A DNA stretch of 44,039 nt from Nitrospirota bacterium (GTDB lineage Bacteria > Nitrospirota > Thermodesulfovibrionia > Thermodesulfovibrionales > UBA6898), in assembly GCA_016215155.1 (NCBI GenBank), contig JACRLQ010000004.1:1-44039 (forward strand), written 5' to 3'. A program made the translations under genes and the position numbers. Of this stretch, positions 24,801 to 33,955 are shown one piece after another. The stretch's first letter is position 1; every line of letters starts with the position of its first letter. The notes beneath the pieces are model-generated. The model did not search any database. It saw nothing but the letters and a program-made list of their open reading frames with translations, and was not told where the DNA came from.

Positions 24801-25554
24801 CGCTTACTCCTTCTATCTTTATGGGACCGGTGGCGCTGCCCGTTATGAACTGTCTGATATACGGGTTGTCCGTGCCCCTGATCTCCTCGGGGGTCCCGGT
24901 CCCGATGATCTTCCCGTCATACAGCATTGATATCCTGCCGGCGATCTTGTACGCGCTGCTCATATCGTGAGTTATGGCGACCGAAGTGACACGGAGTTTT
25001 TCCCGCATCTCGACAATAAGGTCGTTTATCGCGTCCGCGGTAATGGGATCAAGACCGGTTGTCGGCTCATCGTAAAGCAGTATCTCCGGCTCGTACGCGA
25101 TGGCCCGGGCAAGCCCGACCCTTTTTTTCATGCCTCCCGAGAGTTCCGACGGCATAAGGTTTTCCACGTCCACCAGGCCGACCATCTTCAGTTTGTCCAC
25201 CGCTATCTCTTTTATATCGGCGGGCCTCAGGTCCCTGCGCCTCCTCAGCCCGAAACCTATATTTTCCCACACGTTCATGGAATCGAACAGGGCCGCCATC
25301 TGGAAAAGCATTCCGAACTTCTTCCTGGTTTCATAAAGGGAGCTCTCCTTCATGACCGTTATGTCGACACCGTCGATAAATACATGGCCCTTATCAGGCT
25401 TCATTATGCCGATAATATGTTTTAAGATAACACTCTTTCCTGAGCCGCTGCCACCGATTATGACCCTGCTTTCGCCTTTTTCGACCTCAAGGTCCAGCCC
25501 CTTGAGCACGCCGCCTTTTCCGAAAGACTTAAATAGTCCCTCCAGTTTGATCAC
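24775..25554 (-). CDS. mlaF: Mla-type ABC transporter ATPase (MlaF)
   Basis: A 259-residue ABC ATPase. Walker A GGSGSGKSV lies near residue 35, then a Q-loop (GMLFQMAALFDSM), signature LSGGMKKRVGLARA, Walker B ILLYDEPTTGLDP and switch His (ITHDM). The MKKR signature is characteristic of MlaF-type ATPases. It powers movement of phospholipid between inner and outer membrane with MlaE and MlaD. It overlaps mlaE by 4 bases. No mlaB or mlaC lies in the operon. Confidence 0.94.
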   Translation of the reverse strand: MIKLEGLFKSFGKGGVLKGLDLEVEKGESRVIIGGSGSGKSVILKHIIGIMKPDKGHVFIDGVDITVMKESSLYETRKKFGMLFQMAALFDSMNVWENIGFGLRRRRDLRPADIKEIAVDKLKMVGLVDVENLMPSELSGGMKKRVGLARAIAYEPEILLYDEPTTGLDPITADAINDLIVEMREKLRVTSVAITHDMSSAYKIAGRISMLYDGKIIGTGTPEEIRGTDNPYIRQFITGSATGPIKIEGVSDDRNIDRN

Positions 25555-26324
25555 CTGAATAACCAGTTCGAAAGGAAATAGTCCGAAATCAGGATTGTCA
25601 TCGACGAAAGAACGACCGCGCCGGTAGTGGCCTTGCCCACGCCTTCGGCCCCGCCGCTCGTATAAAAACCCTTATAACAGCTGATGATCGCTATGGAGGC
25701 CCCGAAAAAGCACGCCTTTATGAGGCCGTTATAGATATCGCTTGCCACAAGGAAATCCCATGTCCGCTTCCAGTAAACAACCGAGCTGGTCTTAAACAGA
25801 CCGACCGTCACGATGTAGCCTCCGATGATCCCGATGATATCGGCGACGATGGTCACTGCCGGCAGCATTATCATACCGGCAAAAAACCGCGGAACGATAA
25901 GATATCTGACGGGGTTCGTGGCGAGCGTCTCCAGCGCGTCGATCTGTTCAGTGACCCTCATCGTGCCCAGTTCCGCGGCCATGGCGGCCCCGGCCCTGCC
26001 GGCCACGATAAGACCGGTCAACACGGGGCCCAGTTCCCGTGTCATGGAAAGCGCGACGACCGTCCCGACTACGGACTCGGCGCCGAACCTCTTGAACCCG
26101 GTATAAGTCTGGAGGGCGAAGACCATCCCGGTGAATATCGCGGTCACCACGACCACAGGGAGTGACCTCACGCCTATTTCGAGCATCTGATAAAACGTGT
26201 TCCTGAGCTCAAGGGGAGGCATCAGGGCCTGCCTTACCGTCGCCAGCAACAGAAGGACTATCCTCCCCAGTTCCCCGGAAAAGCCGATCAGCGTCCTCCC
26301 GAGAGTTTCGATCAGTTTTATCAA
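25551..26324 (-). CDS. mlaE: Mla-type ABC transporter permease (MlaE)
   Basis: A 257-residue permease of the MlaE family, with five or so membrane helices. Family motifs: QMLEIGVRSLPVVVVTAIFTGMVFALQ, TRELGPVLTGLIVAGRAGAAMAAELGTMRVTEQIDALE and a VASDIYNGLIKACFFG coupling-helix region. It forms the membrane dimer with MlaF. It overlaps alr and mlaF by 4 bases each. Confidence 0.95.
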   Translation of the reverse strand: MIKLIETLGRTLIGFSGELGRIVLLLLATVRQALMPPLELRNTFYQMLEIGVRSLPVVVVTAIFTGMVFALQTYTGFKRFGAESVVGTVVALSMTRELGPVLTGLIVAGRAGAAMAAELGTMRVTEQIDALETLATNPVRYLIVPRFFAGMIMLPAVTIVADIIGIIGGYIVTVGLFKTSSVVYWKRTWDFLVASDIYNGLIKACFFGASIAIISCYKGFYTSGGAEGVGKATTGAVVLSSMTILISDYFLSNWLFR

Positions 26325-27418
26325 TTCAGATAACTCCTTCTTGCCCTGCAGCCGAGTGAGATCAGTATCTCATATGGAATAGTGCCTATCTTTGCCGAGA
26401 GTTCGGACGCCCTGACGGTCTCGTCCGCCTGTCTCCCCAGGATGACCACCTCATCGCCTTCAGAGACGTCCTCGACCTCGGTCACGTCCACCATCGTAAG
26501 GTCCATGCAGACGCGACCCGCAACCGGCACGCGCCTTCCCCTTACGAGCATCTCGGCGTTGTTCGAAAACAGTCTGTTATAGCCGTCGGCATACCCGATC
26601 GGCACAACCCCTATCCTGCTGGGTCTCAGCGTACAGAACGTCCGGCCATAGCTGATTGCGCAGCCTGCGGGGAGGTTCCTTACGGCCAGAAGCTTTGTCT
26701 TTATGGTCATTACCGGTTTAAGTCCATACCGCTCCTCAAAGGGAGAATGGCCGTATAAGAGCAGTCCCGGCCTGACCGCCTCAAACAGGGCCTCGGGAAT
26801 CGACAAGGAAGCCGCGCTGTTTGCCATATGGCAGATGAGCGGCCGGTGAAGCCTTGCCGAAAGCTCCTTTGTTATGCCGTCGAAGATTTGAATCTGATGC
26901 ATGGCGTATGACCTGTCGGTAAGGTCCGCCTCCGAAAAATGGCTCATCAGCCCTTCCAGTTCGATTCCCTTCATGTCCGCCACGCGGACCGCGTCGCTGA
27001 CGGCCTGCTCAGGACGGAAACCGATCCTTCCCATGCCGGTATCTATCTTTATATGGACCCGTATTTTTTTTCCCCTCGAAACCGCCTCTTTTGAAAAAAC
27101 GTCCGCCGTCCTGATGTCCTGGATAACCGGCGTAAGTCCCAGTTCAAAGTAATCGTTTAACTCGTCACGGTCGAACAAAACCAATATGGGGGCGGCAATA
27201 CCGGAGTCCCTCAATTTCCGGGCCTCGCCGGTAAACGCGACTGCCAGCATCGAAACGCCTTCCCTCAGCAGTCTTCGTGAGACCTCGACGGACCCGTGAC
27301 CATAGGCGTCCGCCTTTACGACTGCTATGACCGGCCTGTCACCGGTGACGTTTCTGAGGACCGCGATATTATGCGCGAAAGCGGAAAGATCTATCTCGGC
27401 GGAAGGACCCCTATTCAC
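26321..27418 (-). CDS. alr: Alanine racemase
   Basis: A 365-residue PLP enzyme that makes D-alanine for peptidoglycan. The PLP lysine is K35 ([10 protein letters not shown]). The catalytic Tyr region is [21 protein letters not shown] and [14 protein letters not shown] complete the C-terminal domain of the family. Length is normal for Alr. Its start overlaps the tatA end by 8 bases, and its stop overlaps the mlaE start by 4. Confidence 0.96.
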   Translation of the reverse strand: MNRGPSAEIDLSAFAHNIAVLRNVTGDRPVIAVVKADAYGHGSVEVSRRLLREGVSMLAVAFTGEARKLRDSGIAAPILVLFDRDELNDYFELGLTPVIQDIRTADVFSKEAVSRGKKIRVHIKIDTGMGRIGFRPEQAVSDAVRVADMKGIELEGLMSHFSEADLTDRSYAMHQIQIFDGITKELSARLHRPLICHMANSAASLSIPEALFEAVRPGLLLYGHSPFEERYGLKPVMTIKTKLLAVRNLPAGCAISYGRTFCTLRPSRIGVVPIGYADGYNRLFSNNAEMLVRGRRVPVAGRVCMDLTMVDVTEVEDVSEGDEVVILGRQADETVRASELSAKIGTIPYEILISLGCRARRSYLN

Positions 27419-27629
27419 CTTTTGCTTTTTCAGCGCCCGTCTTTGAGTCTTCCCCGGTCACACCTTTTTTAGGTGTCACGTCAATCTCATCCGGCTCGGA
27501 TGTCGCCTTCTTGAAATTTTTTATCGCCTGCCCTATGCCCTTCCCTACCTCGGGCAGCCTGCTTGCCCCAAACAGCACCATCACGATGACCAGGATAATT
27601 ATAAGCTCCGGCATTCCCAATCCAAACAT
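27411..27629 (-). CDS. tatA: Twin-arginine translocase subunit TatA/E
   Basis: A 72-residue protein: a short N-terminal membrane helix ([13 protein letters not shown]), the hinge [23 protein letters not shown], and a charged tail. This is the TatA/TatE pattern; no tatB or tatC is adjacent. A strong ribosome site (AAGGAGG) precedes the ATG. First gene of the long leftward operon. Confidence 0.94.
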   Translation of the reverse strand: MFGLGMPELIIILVIVMVLFGASRLPEVGKGIGQAIKNFKKATSEPDEIDVTPKKGVTGEDSKTGAEKAKGE

Positions 27630-27733
27630 TTCGTTCCTCCTTAGACCTTATGACCGTTTAATTTCATACTGATTAAACCGCCCCATGATCACGGGCGGAC
27701 ACCACCGGGGTCCCGGTCAGTGCATGTTCTTTT

Positions 27734-27762
27734 AGTTTATTCAATAATCGCTTTCAATACAA
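27734..27762 (-). promoter_or_regulatory. Candidate promoter of the tatA-to-glycosyltransferase operon
   Basis: On the minus strand TTGTAT (27757-27762) lies 17 bases before TAAACT (27734-27739). This would give a leader of about 100 bases before tatA. A palindrome, ACCGGG-GT-CCCGGT (27704-27717), lies inside that leader and could be regulatory. Confidence 0.4.
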
Positions 27763-27795
27763 GCTAAAAACTCTTTTAATATAAAGATTTTTCAC

Positions 27796-27825
27796 TTGCC
27801 CAAAGCCCCGTCTTTCTGGTATAAA
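27796..27825 (+). promoter_or_regulatory. Promoter of the probable 6S RNA gene
   Basis: TTGCCC (27796-27801) and TATAAA (27820-27825) are 18 bases apart. The predicted start near 27832 matches the 5' end of the folded RNA. Confidence 0.55.
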
Positions 27826-27831
27826 TAAAGT

Positions 27832-28037
27832 ACTATGACGTTAGGGTTAAGTACCTGCCCTGTAGGTGATATATGAAAGAGTTGATCCGGCAAATTAGAT
27901 CTTACGGGAGCCAGCGTATTCTGCTGGTGTGCATGCTGCCCATGTGGCAGAAGCCTGAAGGCAGTCTTATGGCACCCACCTATAACACAATAGGCGGATC
28001 TGATTTTTCATGTACACGACAGGGCGGGATCTAATTA
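27832..28037 (+). ncRNA. ssrS: Probable 6S RNA
   Basis: A rod-like structure can be drawn by hand. The closing stem CCTGCCCTGT (27854-27863) pairs with ACAGGGCGGG (28019-28028). Continuing inward, GTG...ATGAAA pairs with TTTCAT...CAC, and GATCCG (27884-27889) pairs with CGGATC (27995-28000). A large central bubble follows, then a terminal arm (GGTG with CACC) bearing CCAGC/GCTGG, CTGCC/GGCAG and GCCT/AGGC hairpins. Length (about 200 nt) and a long closing stem with a bubble fit 6S RNA, which mimics an open promoter and binds sigma-70 RNA polymerase. It lies directly upstream of rarA, as 6S genes do in several phyla (in Bacillus subtilis bsrA lies near yrvN/rarA). A covariance-model match has not been run. 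Confidence 0.72.
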
Positions 28038-28256
28038 TTTACCGTATTGACTGTATTAAATTTATTGTTGAATCCGGCTGCTATGGTAACTGTGCTTTTG
28101 GAAAAGAAAATGAATAAATTCAGGGAAAAACTTGCATCAGGGTCTCTATATGGAACCGTTATAATAGATTTTGAGAGCCAACTTTATCATCATTTTCGGG
28201 TTTTCCCCTTTCCAAAAGCTGCATCCATGCCATAGTCCGCCCACGGGACTATTTAA
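28038..28256 (+). promoter_or_regulatory. rarA upstream region: possible -10 box and hairpin
   Basis: No convincing gene. TATAAT at 28160-28165 is a good -10 sequence without a good -35. The inverted repeat TAGTCC/GGACTA (28233-28238 and 28246-28251), just before the TTG start of rarA, contains the only GGGA-like ribosome site, so it could mask it. Together with 27630-27831 and the 6S gene this accounts for the whole 627-base gap between tatA and rarA. Confidence 0.3.
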
Positions 28257-29534
28257 TTGGAATTATTCAGGGTTAAAAAAGACATACCGCCGCTCGCCTG
28301 GCGCATGCAGCCCGGGGACTTCTCTGATTTCCTGGGACAGGCCCACCTGCTTGCCCCCAATAAGCCCCTCAGAAGGCTTATTGAAGAAGACAAGCTGGTG
28401 TCCGTCATTTTATACGGCCCTCCCGGCACCGGAAAGACCGCTCTGGCCCATATCATAGCCAATAAGACACAGGCTGATTTTATCCCGATCAACGCCGTCA
28501 CCGCAGGCATAAAGGACATCAGGGAGGCCGTCTCCTCGAGGACAGGCGATAAGACCATCCTTTTTATAGACGAGATCCACCGCTTCAACAAGATCCAGCA
28601 GGACGCCCTGCTTCCCCATATAGAAAAAGGCGAGATCACTCTAATAGGGGCCTCCACGCAGAACCCTTTTTTTGCTCTGGTACCGGCGCTTTCTTCCCGG
28701 TCGCTGATATTCCAGTTCCATAAAATCCCGCGGGAAGACCTGAAAAAATTGATCCTTAAGGCCGTCTCCGACGGCCGGGGCCTTGGACAATACCGCATAT
28801 CGATAGAGGAAGAGGCTGTCGCTTTTATCGCATCTTTCAGCGAAGGAGATGCAAGGAAGGCCCTCAATACGCTCGAACTGGCGTTTCTGTCATCAACAGA
28901 AGACGAAAGCGGAAGACATTGCCTCACTCTTGAGCATGTCCGGGACGTCCTCCAGAACAAGACCCTCTATTACGATGAAGACGATCACTACGACACTATA
29001 TCCGCCTTTATCAAGAGCATGCGCGGATCCGACCCTGATGCGACGGTCTATTGGCTGGCCCGCATGATCGAATCAGGAGAGGACCCCCTGTTTATAGCCC
29101 GCCGGATAATCATCTGCGCCTCGGAGGACGTGGGAAACGCAGACCCCCACGCCCTTCCACTTGCGGTCTCCGCGATGATGGCAGTCGAGCGCATCGGGAT
29201 GCCTGAGGGCAGGATACCGCTGTCACAGGCGGCGATATATATCGCTTCGGCCCCGAAAAGCAACGCGTCATATATGGCGATCGACGGCGCCCTGGAGGAG
29301 ATAAGGACCGGGCCGCTCCAGCAGGTGCCGGCCCATCTCAGGGACACGCATTATTCGGGGGCCCAGAGACTCGGGGCCGGCCAGGGATACCGGTATCCGC
29401 ACGACTTCGCCGGTCATTACGTCAGGCAGGACTACATGAACACAAACAAATCTTTTTACTCTCCCTCTTCAGAGGGATATGAACGGATCATTAAATCTAG
29501 ACTGAAAAAAAGGAGGATAACATCGGATGTTTGA
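28257..29534 (+). CDS. rarA: Replication-associated recombination protein RarA (MgsA)
   Basis: A 425-residue AAA+ ATPase. The TTG start is chosen because family-typical PLAWRMQP and FLGQAHLL lie right after it. Walker A GPPGTGKT is at 54-61 and Walker [11 protein letters not shown] has D105 and E106. Sensor 1 region GASTQNPFF and arginine-finger segment SSRS follow. The C-terminal tetramerisation domain is present ([37 protein letters not shown]). RarA acts at stalled replication forks with single-strand-binding protein. It overlaps rny by 8 bases. Confidence 0.96.
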   Translation: MELFRVKKDIPPLAWRMQPGDFSDFLGQAHLLAPNKPLRRLIEEDKLVSVILYGPPGTGKTALAHIIANKTQADFIPINAVTAGIKDIREAVSSRTGDKTILFIDEIHRFNKIQQDALLPHIEKGEITLIGASTQNPFFALVPALSSRSLIFQFHKIPREDLKKLILKAVSDGRGLGQYRISIEEEAVAFIASFSEGDARKALNTLELAFLSSTEDESGRHCLTLEHVRDVLQNKTLYYDEDDHYDTISAFIKSMRGSDPDATVYWLARMIESGEDPLFIARRIIICASEDVGNADPHALPLAVSAMMAVERIGMPEGRIPLSQAAIYIASAPKSNASYMAIDGALEEIRTGPLQQVPAHLRDTHYSGAQRLGAGQGYRYPHDFAGHYVRQDYMNTNKSFYSPSSEGYERIIKSRLKKRRITSDV

Positions 29535-31089
29535 CATTCAATACCTGTTTATCGCGGTTATTGTCGGTATCACCGCCGGCCTTATTCTGAGTCTGATATT
29601 TAAACATACACTAAAAAATCGGAAAGACAGTGTCGAGGTCGACAGGACCAGGGTGATCCAGGAAGCGGAAAAAAATGCGGAATCGATCCGCAAAGAAGCG
29701 GCCATCGAGGCCAAGGACATTATCTATCAGGCAAAGACCGAGGCTGAAAAGGAACTGAGGGAAAGACGCACCGAGCTTAACCAGCTCGAAAAAAGACTCA
29801 GACAAAAGGAAGAGTCGATCGAAAGGAAATACGACCAGATCGACAAAAGAGACCACGACCTCTCCCGCAGGGAAAAAGAGACGGCGGCAAAGGAAAAGGC
29901 GGCCCAGGAAAAGGACGCCAAATACGGTGAACTCCTGAAGGAGCAGACCCAGCTCCTCGAAAAGATATCGGGAATCACTTCCGAGGAAGCGAAACAGGAG
30001 ATCATGCGCCGCACGGAGGAAGAGTCGCGGTTCGAGGTCGCGAAGGTCATCAAGAGGATCGAGGACGAGGCGAAGGAGACGGCGGAGAAGAAGGCTAAAG
30101 AGGTGATCGGTACGGCGATCCAGCGTTACGCCAGTGATTATGTGGCGGACGCCACTGTCACTGCCGTGAGCCTCCCCAACGATGAAATGAAGGGCAGGAT
30201 CATAGGCAGGGAGGGCAGAAACATCCGGGCGCTGGAAGCGGCGACAGGAGTGGACCTGATCGTGGACGATACACCGGAAATGGTGACCCTGTCCGGATTC
30301 GACCCTGTAAGGCGTGAGATCGCGCGCCTGTCGCTTGAACGGCTGATCACGGACGGCAGGATCCATCCGACAAGGATAGAGGAAGTCGTCGAGAAGGTCA
30401 AAAAAGAGGTGGAGATAAACATAAGGGAAGAGGGCGAAAAATCGGTCTTCGATCTGGGGCTCTCGGGCATCCACCCCGAGCTGATAAAAACCCTCGGCAG
30501 GCTTAAATACAGGACTTCCTACGGCCAGAACGTGCTTCAGCATTCGAGGGAAGTGGCCTATTTTGCCGGTATGATGGCGGGTGAACTCGGGGTCGATGTG
30601 AAACTCGCCAAAAGGGCCGGGCTCCTCCATGATATAGGCAAGGCGGTTGACCATGAAATCGAGGGGACCCATCAGGAGATAGGCGCGAACCTGGCGAAAA
30701 AATTCGGCGAGAACAACAAGGTCATAAACGCGATCATGGTACACCATGGCGAAGGTGACCCGATAACGGTAGAGGCGGCGCTCGTAGCCGCGGGCGACGC
30801 GCTATCGGCCGCAAGGCCCGGGGTCAGGCGTGAGAGCATCGAGCATTACCTCAAACGTCTTGAGGCCCTCGAAACAATGGCCCTGTCGTTTAAAGGGGTC
30901 GAAAAATGCTATGCGATCCAGGCGGGCAGGGAGATCAGGATAATCGTGAAGCCCGAAGACGTAAATGACGAGATGTCGTCGATGATCGCCCGCGACCTGT
31001 CGAAGAAGATAGAAGCGGAGATGTCATACCCCGGCCAGATAAAAGTCACTGTGATCAGGGAATCAAGATATGTGGAGTACGCGAAGTAA
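29527..31089 (+). CDS. rny: Ribonuclease Y
   Basis: A 520-residue membrane-anchored endoribonuclease. An N-terminal helix (about 5-23) leads to a long Lys/Glu-rich coiled coil (about 35-200), a KH domain ([21 protein letters not shown], about 219-239), and an HD domain with H368-D369 ([12 protein letters not shown]). The C-terminal region ends in [21 protein letters not shown], the typical end of the family. It starts mRNA decay at the inner membrane. GGAGG precedes the ATG by nine bases. It is followed after 3 bases by the YmdB-type gene, the same order as in Bacillus subtilis (rny-ymdB). Confidence 0.97.
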   Translation: MFDIQYLFIAVIVGITAGLILSLIFKHTLKNRKDSVEVDRTRVIQEAEKNAESIRKEAAIEAKDIIYQAKTEAEKELRERRTELNQLEKRLRQKEESIERKYDQIDKRDHDLSRREKETAAKEKAAQEKDAKYGELLKEQTQLLEKISGITSEEAKQEIMRRTEEESRFEVAKVIKRIEDEAKETAEKKAKEVIGTAIQRYASDYVADATVTAVSLPNDEMKGRIIGREGRNIRALEAATGVDLIVDDTPEMVTLSGFDPVRREIARLSLERLITDGRIHPTRIEEVVEKVKKEVEINIREEGEKSVFDLGLSGIHPELIKTLGRLKYRTSYGQNVLQHSREVAYFAGMMAGELGVDVKLAKRAGLLHDIGKAVDHEIEGTHQEIGANLAKKFGENNKVINAIMVHHGEGDPITVEAALVAAGDALSAARPGVRRESIEHYLKRLEALETMALSFKGVEKCYAIQAGREIRIIVKPEDVNDEMSSMIARDLSKKIEAEMSYPGQIKVTVIRESRYVEYAK

Positions 31090-31092
31090 CTT

Positions 31093-31875
31093 ATGAAGAT
31101 CCTTTTTATAGGTGATATTGTCGGCAAGACGGGCAGGAACGCGCTTAAGGCGTTGCTGCCCGATCTTACCGATAAATACAAGACCGACCTGGTGATCGCC
31201 AATGCCGAAAATATCGCCGGGGGGTTCGGACTTACCGAGCCCCTTGTGGCGGAGCTCTTCCGCATGGGCGTACAGGTGATCACAACGGGAAACCACGTCT
31301 GGGACAAAAAAGACTTTGTCCATTACATATCGAAAGACAACCGGGTGCTCAGGCCGCTTAACTATCCGCCGGGCGCTCCCGGCTATGGGAGCATTATCTT
31401 AAATACGCCGGGAGGGCATAAGGCGGCGGTCCTTAACGTCTCCGGAAGAATATTCATGAACACCCTGGACTGCCCCTTCAGGACCGCGGCCTCCGAGGTC
31501 GAACGCCTCCAGAAGGAGACCAACATCATCTTCGTCGACTTCCATGCCGAGGCCACCTCCGAAAAGATAGCCTTCGGGTATTTCATGGACGGCAAGGTCA
31601 GCGCGGTCGTCGGGACCCATACCCATGTCCAGACCGCCGACGAAAAGATATTCCCAAACGGCACGGCCTATATTACAGACGTTGGGATGACAGGCCCCGC
31701 AAATTCGGTCATAGGCATGGAGATAAACCAGATCCTCCAGCGCTTCCTGACCGCGATGCCCGCGAAATTCGATACGGCCCCGGGTGAGGCGGTCCTTTCG
31801 GCGGTCGTGGTGGAGGTCAACGCAGACTCAGGAAAGGCGACGGGGATACAGAGGGTGCAGCTAAGGCATTTTTAG
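31093..31875 (+). CDS. YmdB-family metallophosphoesterase
   Basis: A 260-residue calcineurin-like phosphoesterase of the YmdB/TIGR00282 family. Metal-binding motifs: FIGDIVGKTGR (D8), NAENIAGG, TTGNHVWDKK, VDFHAEATSEK and GTHTHVQTADE. Bacillus YmdB cleaves 2',3'-cyclic nucleotides and affects biofilm and motility switching; its role here is unknown. Coupling to rny suggests a link to RNA turnover. No secretion signal is present. Confidence 0.94.
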   Translation: MKILFIGDIVGKTGRNALKALLPDLTDKYKTDLVIANAENIAGGFGLTEPLVAELFRMGVQVITTGNHVWDKKDFVHYISKDNRVLRPLNYPPGAPGYGSIILNTPGGHKAAVLNVSGRIFMNTLDCPFRTAASEVERLQKETNIIFVDFHAEATSEKIAFGYFMDGKVSAVVGTHTHVQTADEKIFPNGTAYITDVGMTGPANSVIGMEINQILQRFLTAMPAKFDTAPGEAVLSAVVVEVNADSGKATGIQRVQLRHF

Positions 31876-31887
31876 GGAGTCCCCGCT

Positions 31888-32226
31888 TTACTTGTCAATA
31901 TTCCGGCAGAGTTCGTGCCTGACAAAAACAGGGGCCATATTCTCCCGGACCCTCACCATCACGGCTTTGCCGGCTAATTCCGCGGGGAAGCCTTCGGGAA
32001 GACTCAGCACTACGTCATACCCCCTCTCACGCATCATCCCGGCGAATTCCTCAGGCGTGGCCGGGACACTCGGGAGGTTCTCCCGCTTTGCAAGCAGTTC
32101 GACCCTGACACAACCATCTTCCCTTGACATAAGGGACCATTCAGGCTCCCCGCCATTGGCCGGCAGCGCCATAAAACCAAGAAGCAGGATCAAACACAAA
32201 CCGTAGAGCATCGCATTCCCTCTCAT
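31888..32226 (-). CDS. Small secreted protein of unknown function
   Basis: A 112-residue protein with a clear signal peptide (hydrophobic about 6-22, then ALPANGGEPEW). The mature part has two cysteines (DGC and ELC) that could form a disulfide, and is otherwise hydrophilic (YDVVLSLPEGFPAELAGKAVMVRVRENMAPVFVRHEL). No family is recognised. Two bases separate it from the VapC stop, so it may be cotranscribed with the toxin-antitoxin pair. Confidence 0.6.
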   Translation of the reverse strand: MRGNAMLYGLCLILLLGFMALPANGGEPEWSLMSREDGCVRVELLAKRENLPSVPATPEEFAGMMRERGYDVVLSLPEGFPAELAGKAVMVRVRENMAPVFVRHELCRNIDK

Positions 32227-32228
32227 TC

Positions 32229-32615
32229 TCAGACCGCCATGATCAACCCGTTATAGCCTGTCAGAAGGACGTCATGGGTAATGAACCTCATGGGTTCGCT
32301 GATTGCCTGGGCAATCAGGATGCGGTCAAACGGGTCTGCATGGATTGGCGGAAGAGACTCCAGATACGCGGCATGCTCAGCCGAGACGGGAAGCAGCCGA
32401 TATCCCGCTTCCTTAAAATATCCAAGCGCCTCATTGCCGGAAACCGGCATATTGCCGCGACCCAGGCTGTGCTTGACGGATATCTCCCAGATCGAGGCCG
32501 CGCTGACGGTAATCTCGTTATCAGCCGACATAATCAGGGCGAGAGCCGATTGCGGCAGTTTAGGATCGTCGGTTATTGCCCACAGGGCTATATGAGTATC
32601 GAGAAGAAGCTTCAC
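32229..32615 (-). CDS. PIN-domain ribonuclease toxin (VapC-like)
   Basis: A 128-residue PIN-domain nuclease. The acidic catalytic set is complete: D6 (LLDTHIALW), E44 (SIWEISVK), D94 and D97 (HADPFDRILIAQA), plus D115 (FITHDVLL). The GTG start overlaps the antitoxin stop (GTGA), the usual coupling for such modules. VapC toxins cleave specific RNAs and are held in check by the partner protein. It belongs to the PIN subgroup that pairs with Phd/YefM antitoxins. Confidence 0.92.
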   Translation of the reverse strand: MKLLLDTHIALWAITDDPKLPQSALALIMSADNEITVSAASIWEISVKHSLGRGNMPVSGNEALGYFKEAGYRLLPVSAEHAAYLESLPPIHADPFDRILIAQAISEPMRFITHDVLLTGYNGLIMAV

Positions 32616-32857
32616 TCATGTCCCCCGGTGAAGAGCTTATGAATGGCATCGTTGTCCGTATCGATCGAATCGGGAACGCGGAATTTACCCTTTGCGACCC
32701 CTATTCGCTTATCTATGGGAAAGGTGCTTAACGCTACAAGTCGGGCTATGGGCTTGCCGTTGCGGGCGATTATGACCTCCTGCTCGCGGCCGCTTTCGAT
32801 TGATTCGAGCAGCTTTGAAAGATTTGTTTTGGCCTCGAATATGTTCACTGACGGCAT
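32612..32857 (-). CDS. Phd/YefM-type antitoxin
   Basis: An 81-residue protein. The N-terminal NIFEAKTNLSKLLESIESG...VIIARNGKPIARLVAL is the DNA-binding fold of Phd/YefM antitoxins. The charged C-terminal tail (about 55-81) should wrap the toxin. A very strong ribosome site (AAGGAGGTG) precedes the ATG, which fits a need for more antitoxin than toxin. Confidence 0.92.
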   Translation of the reverse strand: MPSVNIFEAKTNLSKLLESIESGREQEVIIARNGKPIARLVALSTFPIDKRIGVAKGKFRVPDSIDTDNDAIHKLFTGGHE

Positions 32858-32869
32858 AAAACACCTCCT

Positions 32870-32912
32870 TGCTAGCTAAGGTTAGTCTAGCAGAAAACGG
32901 ATAAGATTACAA
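32870..32912 (-). promoter_or_regulatory. Promoter and palindromic operator of the toxin-antitoxin operon
   Basis: TGCTAG (32870-32875) and CTAGCA (32887-32892) flank CTAA-GG-TTAG, giving a nearly perfect palindrome with one extra T. On the minus strand TTGTAA (32907-32912) and TAGACT (32884-32889) are 17 bases apart, so the palindrome covers the -10 box. Binding by the antitoxin complex would block transcription. Confidence 0.65.
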
Positions 32913-32913
32913 C

Positions 32914-33885
32914 CTATGAATCCAGATCAGGAAATTGCTCCCTAATCTCGGCCTCAAAAACCTCCGCAATCTTCATAAATCCAGCCGACGACGGATGGAT
33001 CTCGTTTGCCCACCAGGATGGAGTCGGCTGCAAGGTGTTCTGCGTCGGCACATAGAATACCCGTCCCGGGTTTGAAGCAGCCAGACTCTTCAGGATAGAG
33101 GCAAATTGGGTGAGTATCTCTTTTACAACTTCGAACTGGGCTGCTTCGTCTTCGATGCCCCTGAGCTCGAGAGAAGGCTTCAACCATGGGCCGACAAAAC
33201 AAACCCCTTTCCCCGTGGCCATCGGAAAATCGTACCCGTGCAGAAATATTTTCGTCTCAGGACTGAGGGCCTTTGTGATGGCGATGAGATCACGGTAGCC
33301 CGCCTCAATGATCGCCAAAACAGCGGCCAGCCTGGATCTGTTTATCAGCGCCCCCGGTGAGCCGCCACTTTTATAGTCGTTAAGCCAGAGACAGAACTGG
33401 TCGCCGACAAGGTCATTGCCGCCCCCTGAAAACAGGAGCGCATCGAACCGGAGTTCGTCGTCCGAGAGCCGGGTCTGCAATTCCTCGCGCTGGGAAACTC
33501 CCATGATCTGACGCACCTCGTCGCCATGATGGGCCATATTGCAGATGGGAACGTTGAGCAAATTCTCAAGGTGGTCGATAACTCCACCCTTGTCCATCGG
33601 GTACTCGAACCAGGAGTCCCCCTCGGCGAGAATTTTTATCCTCGCCGATTCAAAAAAAGCGGTCGCCCTGGCGCTCGTTCGTGCGGCCCTCTGCCTGGGC
33701 GGCATAATCTTACTGATGTAGTTCTCATAGCGCTCTTTGCGGTCTTTTTTAACGCGCTGCGCGAGGATATCACGCCTTTCGGCAACCGCTTCAACCGTGA
33801 TCCTCTTTATAACGCGCGCGCTCCTCGTCTTCACGACATCTGACTTTGATTTCCCTGTCTCAATAGCGTCCTTTTTCCGCCTCAT
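32914..33885 (-). CDS. SGNH/GDSL-family hydrolase-like protein
   Basis: A 323-residue protein. The second ATG (33885) is preferred: the AGGGGG ribosome site abuts the first ATG (33891) but is six bases from the second. A very basic N-terminal region (about 1-75), without signal peptide, precedes an SGNH core: S91 (AEGDSWFEYP), block II Gly (HHGDEV), N157 in SGGGNDLVGDQ, and H297 in NEIHPSSAGF. The DxxH Asp of block V is replaced by Asn (N294). SGNH enzymes are esterases, lipases or acyl-transferring enzymes. The substrate is unknown. It stands last in a leftward trio with the membrane protein and the NlpC/P60-like protein. Confidence 0.8.
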   Translation of the reverse strand: MRRKKDAIETGKSKSDVVKTRSARVIKRITVEAVAERRDILAQRVKKDRKERYENYISKIMPPRQRAARTSARATAFFESARIKILAEGDSWFEYPMDKGGVIDHLENLLNVPICNMAHHGDEVRQIMGVSQREELQTRLSDDELRFDALLFSGGGNDLVGDQFCLWLNDYKSGGSPGALINRSRLAAVLAIIEAGYRDLIAITKALSPETKIFLHGYDFPMATGKGVCFVGPWLKPSLELRGIEDEAAQFEVVKEILTQFASILKSLAASNPGRVFYVPTQNTLQPTPSWWANEIHPSSAGFMKIAEVFEAEIREQFPDLDS

Positions 33886-33955
33886 TTTCATCCCCCTATC
33901 GCTTTCAGTTAATAATCGAGATGTCTCTTATCAAATATCTTTACAGGCGGACTCA

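Noticed and set aside
28047-28235. A 62-codon reading frame between the 6S RNA and rarA
   Set aside because: TTG start, no ribosome site, no recognisable domain; lies in AT-rich intergenic sequence and overlaps the candidate -10 box.
29611-30747. A 378-codon antisense frame across rny
   Set aside because: It is complementary to a strongly recognised gene (coiled coil, KH and HD motifs); its Leu/Phe/Arg-rich product mirrors the Lys/Glu codons of rny.
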